DNA of 64,000 nt, taken from assembly GCF_020184175.1 (NCBI RefSeq), contig NC_065530.1, positions 81,321,260 through 81,385,259 on the forward strand. Reading direction: 5' to 3'. This document shows, in pieces, positions 59,160 through 64,000 of the stretch; position 1 is the first letter of the stretch, and every line of letters starts with the position of its first letter. The position numbers were made by a program, and so were the translations under genes. This stretch comes from Aphis gossypii. Lineage: Eukaryota > Arthropoda > Insecta > Hemiptera > Aphididae. The notes below the pieces were generated by a model, which saw only the letters and a program-made list of their open reading frames with translations, was not told the origin of the DNA and ran no database searches.

Positions 59160-60135
59160 CCAATGAACTCTCTGTTATTATAGACCCATGCACTATATAT
59201 ATACTATATATACTATATACTATATGTACTATATATATTCATCGATATTTACTGCTGAAGTCGTTATTGCTGTATTATAGATATATATTTTACATGTTAT
59301 ATGATAGGTATATTGTATATTATATATCAATACCAGGCTAAAGACACTGTGTGATATTAGCCAAATCGGATTACTTTGGCGTTGAACACGGTGTCCAGGA
59401 AGAAGCGGCATACGTTATCACTTAAATAAATCATATCAACATTATCACAGAACAATATATTTTTATAATTTATTATATTATTATATTTAGCAATAAACTA
59501 ATGTCAAATAATAATATTACAGTAAAATGCAACTATTGCAATTTCAATTTGCACATTTTTAGCAATATTAGGTGACATAGACATGTTCCGGTGGTCAATG
59601 AATTATATCCGTTTTTATAATATCGTAACAAATAGGGATACACATTATCATAAACGAAACTACGGGTCAGGCTAGTCAGGCCATGGCCTGACCTAATAGG
59701 TACTGGCTGAATATCATATAGAATCATACTGGTTTATAGTAGTTAGTCGAATTTAAAATTAAAATTAAAAATTTTGAAATTTTTTTCAATTTATTACTTG
59801 GCCTATCCTAATAAAATTATCAAGTTTTGTCTATGCACATTACCAACATCTAGTCAAGTACGGATACGGTTTTAACTTTTAAAATCCAATACTTCATACC
59901 TTAGAGATACAATAGACCGACCAGCTGATCGAGTGTGTCACTTCTATATTGTTCTGTGTCAATACTAATGTTTTATATAAAAATTACAATATAGTCAATA
60001 CATAAGAACTTGACAATGACGAATGATTATACTGTATAGAACAGGGGTGGCTAAACAGTTAAAAGTAATTAATTTTCGATAGTTGTAATTATATAGGTAA
60101 TATGCTCTACTAGAAAATACTCGAATATTTAATAT
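59160..60135. other. Intergenic DNA upstream of the candidate first exon
   Basis: A TATACTATA tract at about 59,195-59,240 is simple sequence. No gene, and no specific promoter element beyond TATA-like simple sequence. At 60,044 GAACAGGGGTGGCTAAAC resembles a transposon end, but no partner end is seen nearby. Confidence 0.35.
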
Positions 60136-60139
60136 TCTA

Positions 60140-60530
60140 TACGAATTCATAAGCTTTACAAACATAAGCGTTGCTCTGTAGGACTTAGTGGTAAGATGTT
60201 GCTAAAAGTTTTTAATTTGGCTATCAGTCACACTGCTTGTTATAGTGTTTGAAGTTTGAACAGCCTATGTAACCACACGGTAGCGGAGCGCGGCGGCGGC
60301 GACGGCGGCGACGGAGACGTTAATGCTTATCATTTCAACAACGCTCCGCCGCTGCCGTCGCGGAAGACGATTTATCATCACGTATGACATGCATTATTAT
60401 TACGCTGTGTTCAGAAAATTGGTCGCTACTCAATGGTAATAAACTACCATTATATAACTAATAAATAATAATACAATATTATAATACGTATGTTAGTGCA
60501 CCGGCGTAGTATGGTGGCGGCATTTACACT
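60140..60530. repeat. Dispersed repeats including copy 2 of the 4.3 kb repeat
   Basis: 60,140-60,245 (CATAAGCTTTACAAACATAA, GCTATCAGTCACACTGCTTG) recurs at 60,985-61,090. 60,280-60,365 is a GC-rich potential hairpin (GCGGAGCGCGGCGGCGG against CGCTCCGCCGCTGCCG). 60,365-60,530 matches 4,290-4,470. A TA then TG dinucleotide tract follows at 60,628-60,668. Confidence 0.55.
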
Positions 60531-60631
60531 ATATTTCAATTTGTTTCCTGTATTACAACTTCTCGATGACTGCTATATATGTGTTAATGATAATAATTAT
60601 AATAAAATCCAAATTATTATTATTACTATAC

Positions 60632-60667
<36 letters not shown>

Positions 60668-60699
60668 TATTTAATTATTTAAATATAAAATATTAGAAA

Positions 60700-63525
60700 C
60701 TAGAAACATATTGATATCATTATATTATGTCACCGAACACTAGCTGTTTTACATTACAAGACGAATGATAATGTATAACTACATTTTAAACACTGAGCGG
60801 AGCATAAAATTGAATGATCTTAAAATTTAATTTTGTGTGACAACATGTGTGATGACAATGATAATATTATTCAAATCATTCGATCATTCAGCTCTGTATA
60901 ATATTTAAATTCGAATAATAAATTGTCAATAATATACTATATATATATATGCTATCCGAGAAAATCTCGAATTTAATGTTAATCATTATGCTTCACAAAA
61001 ATAGGCGTACGCAGAACTTAGTGGTAGGTTGTTGCTAAAAATTATTCATTAGGATATCAGTCACACGGCTTGTTAATGTTTGAAGAGTATATCAATTGCG
61101 CTGAAATTACGTTTTTACCTGAAACAAAACTATTGTCCTTCATATCAACTCCGCCAATTTTTTTTACATATTGTAATAAAAATAGGACAGTTAACCTTAT
61201 ATATATTATTTATATTACCTTATCCTACTAGATGAATTATTATTAAGAGGTTCGTAAATTTCTATAACAAAATAATTCCTCCATAGAGCAAACCTTGCTC
61301 ATAATATTATATATAGTTAATTATTAATGCAATGTTAGAGACAAATGAATTAATTATGTTACTTCTTAGTAACCTGTTGTGAACTTCCAAATTCTTTACT
61401 CTTTCTGCAGTAATATTTCTGTAGGTTATTGTGTATTCGTAATAAATGAAAACTTTTTTGTTTAATAAAAATTATCGACACCCACATAGAGACGTTTTGA
61501 GCTTATAGACTAAGTAAGGCCTACCGAATATGATATTCTTATGTGAGAGGTCAAATCGTTTCTATTTTGTTAAATATTTATTGAAATCAACTTTTACAGT
61601 TATCAATATTTGTTATTTACATATAGTCAGTGATGATATTTCTAATGCTACCAAGAATTTAATATTTAATATGATTATTTGATTAAAATATGACAATATA
61701 ATATAATTTATTTGTAAAGGGCGGTTCACATTCTTATGAAATAAATTTAATGTACCTAAATAGTGTGACTTTGAAAATAAATAATCTAATATAACTTATA
61801 AAATACTATAACATTAAATCGTATGATATATTGATATGATAACAATAATGATTCCTCTGACTATTAACTCTGCCGAACGATTATTTAAATATTTAAAAAA
61901 TATTATTTAATTTTTTTTTATTTAAAAACGATTAATAGATTATATGTCATTTTTATTTAAATGTGTCCCGAATACAGTGATAAAGGTACGAATTATAAAG
62001 ATAGGTATGCACTGTGAATACACTTTACCACATATACCTATTATAGATAGATAGGAGTCCCGACGCTCGTCCCAACCCAACTACGTTAAATTAACTGCAG
62101 CGCTTTCCACGGACATTTACACGTGTTAGTATAATATTATTATTCACTGTCCCGTATAGTATTTAAGTATGTATTGTATACACTTGCCCGATTTTAATGA
62201 CATTTATTCTGTATAATATATATTTGTTAGACATAAAAATAGGTCGTAAAATATTTTTCAATAATTTTATTATTATATAAAATTATTATTAAACCAAAAT
62301 ACCCGCATTAATTAAAATAACTTATTTAAATATTTAGACTATATTTACTTATTTATTTCTTATATAAATAGGTAAAACTTTTATAACACATTTCCGTAGA
62401 AAATGTGACTCATCAATGAGCCGTCGAATACTTTAATACCATTATCAATTCATTTTTAATACCTCATGACTATTACGGGTACAGACGATGACTAATGATC
62501 ATTAGTAATATAATGGTCACTGCCAACGCCAAACCAAATATTTGTATAATTATTATCGTAGTTTATTTAATTAGTAAACTATATATTCTAGTAGTTTGCT
62601 AATCAAATAAAATATGTCAATACTGGTAAGTATAAAGGTCATGTTAAAGTCATTAAATTTTATTGTAATTAATAATCAAGCAAAAAAGCACCGTGCAAGG
62701 GACCGGAGTACCGGACAATCTTTTAAATATAAATTCTTATGTTATGCTCGCCTGTTAACTCATTTAATTCATATTAACTATGTACTTATACCTATATACT
62801 GTATTCTTTATATGTATAATTTACATGTTATATTTTCCAGATTGTCCATATAAGTATTACATACTGTTTAAAGCTGGAGTTTATACAACATTTTTATATC
62901 ACTTACTACTCGCATAATGTCCACGATCCGACGCAGGGGGATTTTTTCCAAACGATGACTGACAACTTGACTTGAATGTTCACATGTTATTCGACTTTAA
63001 CTTATCCTACAATACAACATTAGACTATCGACGTCAGGAGGTACGACATTATCGGATATCGATTTACACCATGTGATGATTACATGATGATAGCTAGACA
63101 CTTACCTACCATTTTTCGTATTTATTTATTTTTTCTATTTAATTAAAATAAAATAAGTTTAAAAAGAACCGGGTAATCGTCGAGATAAACTTTTTCATTA
63201 CTTTATATTTACACCAAATGATAATACATACCATTTCCGACCGAATTATCGTTGAAACGATTTTCACTCGGCCACCTCGAAATCGGCTTCTACACACCCG
63301 AAATCGAGCTTCACCGGCCCCTATCTTATATTATAAAATATTATGTACAGATAACTACTGCATGGTATTAATCATTTATATTAGTACAAGCGGTTAAACG
63401 GACCATTTAAAATTGTTATAGAAACATATGAAGGTACCTAGTTGCTAACGTTGCGAACGCCAGCAAGACGTTTCTTTGAATAGAGACAGTCCCTTTTATA
63501 TGATATGCATGTATAATGTACAGCA
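60700..63525. other. Intergenic AT-rich DNA
   Basis: Apart from the repeat copy at 60,985-61,090 I see no gene, RNA or mobile-element boundary. The open frame 62,614-62,853 (plus) has no domain. Confidence 0.4.
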
Positions 63526-63529
63526 TTAA

Positions 63530-63649
63530 GGTCCCCACACACTGCAGCGGTGACGGTAAAATTCTATTGTCTCAGCAGTGGCAGTAAAATTGTGTTCGGG
63601 CTCATTTTAACACTACCGCCACCGCTACCGCTGCAGTGTGAGGGCACCT
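63530..63649. mobile_element. 120 bp MITE flanked by TTAA
   Basis: Inverted ends GGTCCCCACACACTGCAGCG and CGCTGCAGTGTGAGGGCACC are flanked by TTAA on both sides (63,526-63,529 and 63,650-63,653). TTAA is the target of piggyBac-type transposons, though other groups also use it. The interior repeats GCAGTGGCAGTAAAATT and ACCGCCACCGCTACCGC. Confidence 0.65.
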
Positions 63650-64000
63650 TTAACCTGCGTAGGTCTCTATTATTCTCAGAACTGAATATGAAACGAACAA
63701 CAACAAAATAGAAACCTTTAACATTATCTACAAAAATCCTTACAAAGCGTCTCTCACTCTCACTCTGTATGTATATATATATATAAGTATTCCGTATAGA
63801 GCAGGAACGGCCAAACATTTTTTGGTCAGGACTCAGGATCTACTTAAAATATAATTCACCTTTCAGGATTGGTTTCCTTTGAATTTTTTTTTTGTTTTGA
63901 AATACATTAATTATTAAGAAACATATTATAGGGTGTGTGGCCCTTAAATCAAATTATAATGTAATCGGCTTTGAAAATGTCCGTGTTCGACAATTTGACC

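Overview
The window is AT-rich animal nuclear DNA and looks like an insect, most probably an aphid or another sternorrhynchan hemipteran. The species call is inference. It rests on base composition, short GT-AG introns of about 50 to 75 bases, tRNA-derived SINEs with poly-A tails, short CCTAACC tracts, and Helitron, P-type, hAT and Polinton-like relics. No complete, uninterrupted protein-coding gene is visible. The content is a few exons of host genes set in a dense bed of mobile-element relics.

Layout. 1.4-1.9 kb (minus): terminal exon of a Methuselah-like GPCR, with two reading-frame breaks. 2.0-2.7 kb: a 642 bp foldback element. 7.5-8.0 kb: a solo LTR. 9.9-10.3 kb: an element resembling a repeat common in moth genomes. 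10.7-12.25 kb (plus): a decayed two-exon C2H2 zinc-finger gene, followed by a tRNA-derived SINE with target-site duplications.

13.8-33.5 kb is the most unusual part. A nearly full-length but broken protein-primed-type (family B) DNA polymerase gene lies on the minus strand from 20.6 down to 13.8 kb. It keeps exonuclease motif I, an endonuclease-VII-like zinc segment and polymerase motifs A, B and C. At least four positions are interrupted by canonical spliceosomal introns; three of these introns join polymerase motifs B, C and the start of A in frame. A Helitron relic sits in one intron, a small hAT-like MITE sits in coding sequence, and a 1.15 kb GC-rich insert of unknown type sits in a duplicated exon. 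Further polymerase fragments lie at 20.6-21.0 kb (minus) and 32.2-32.8 kb (plus). Between them, two head-to-tail dimers of a 1.26 kb zinc-finger-encoding repeat face outward (22.0-24.1 kb minus, 28.3-30.25 kb plus), and a P-element-type transposase relic lies beside the left dimer. Zinc-finger repeats and polymerase fragments thus form a roughly mirror-symmetrical cluster centred near 26 kb.

35-46.5 kb is built of duplications. It has a tandem array of about 175 bp units and a near-identical 2.2 kb direct duplication (37.16-39.33 and 44.10-46.43 kb). One duplicate carries a 162 bp poly-A retroposon and the other keeps the empty site. Between the duplicates is an inverted pair of degenerate ankyrin-repeat segments.

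47-59 kb (minus) appears to hold a gene or gene family made of very short exons. A candidate first exon with ATG is at 58.9 kb, a clean 53-nt exon is at 47.05 kb, and between them is a tandem array of roughly 1.4-1.7 kb units repeating exon-like blocks of 57-100 nt. Its identity is unknown. 59-64 kb is mostly intergenic, with dispersed repeats and a TTAA-flanked MITE.
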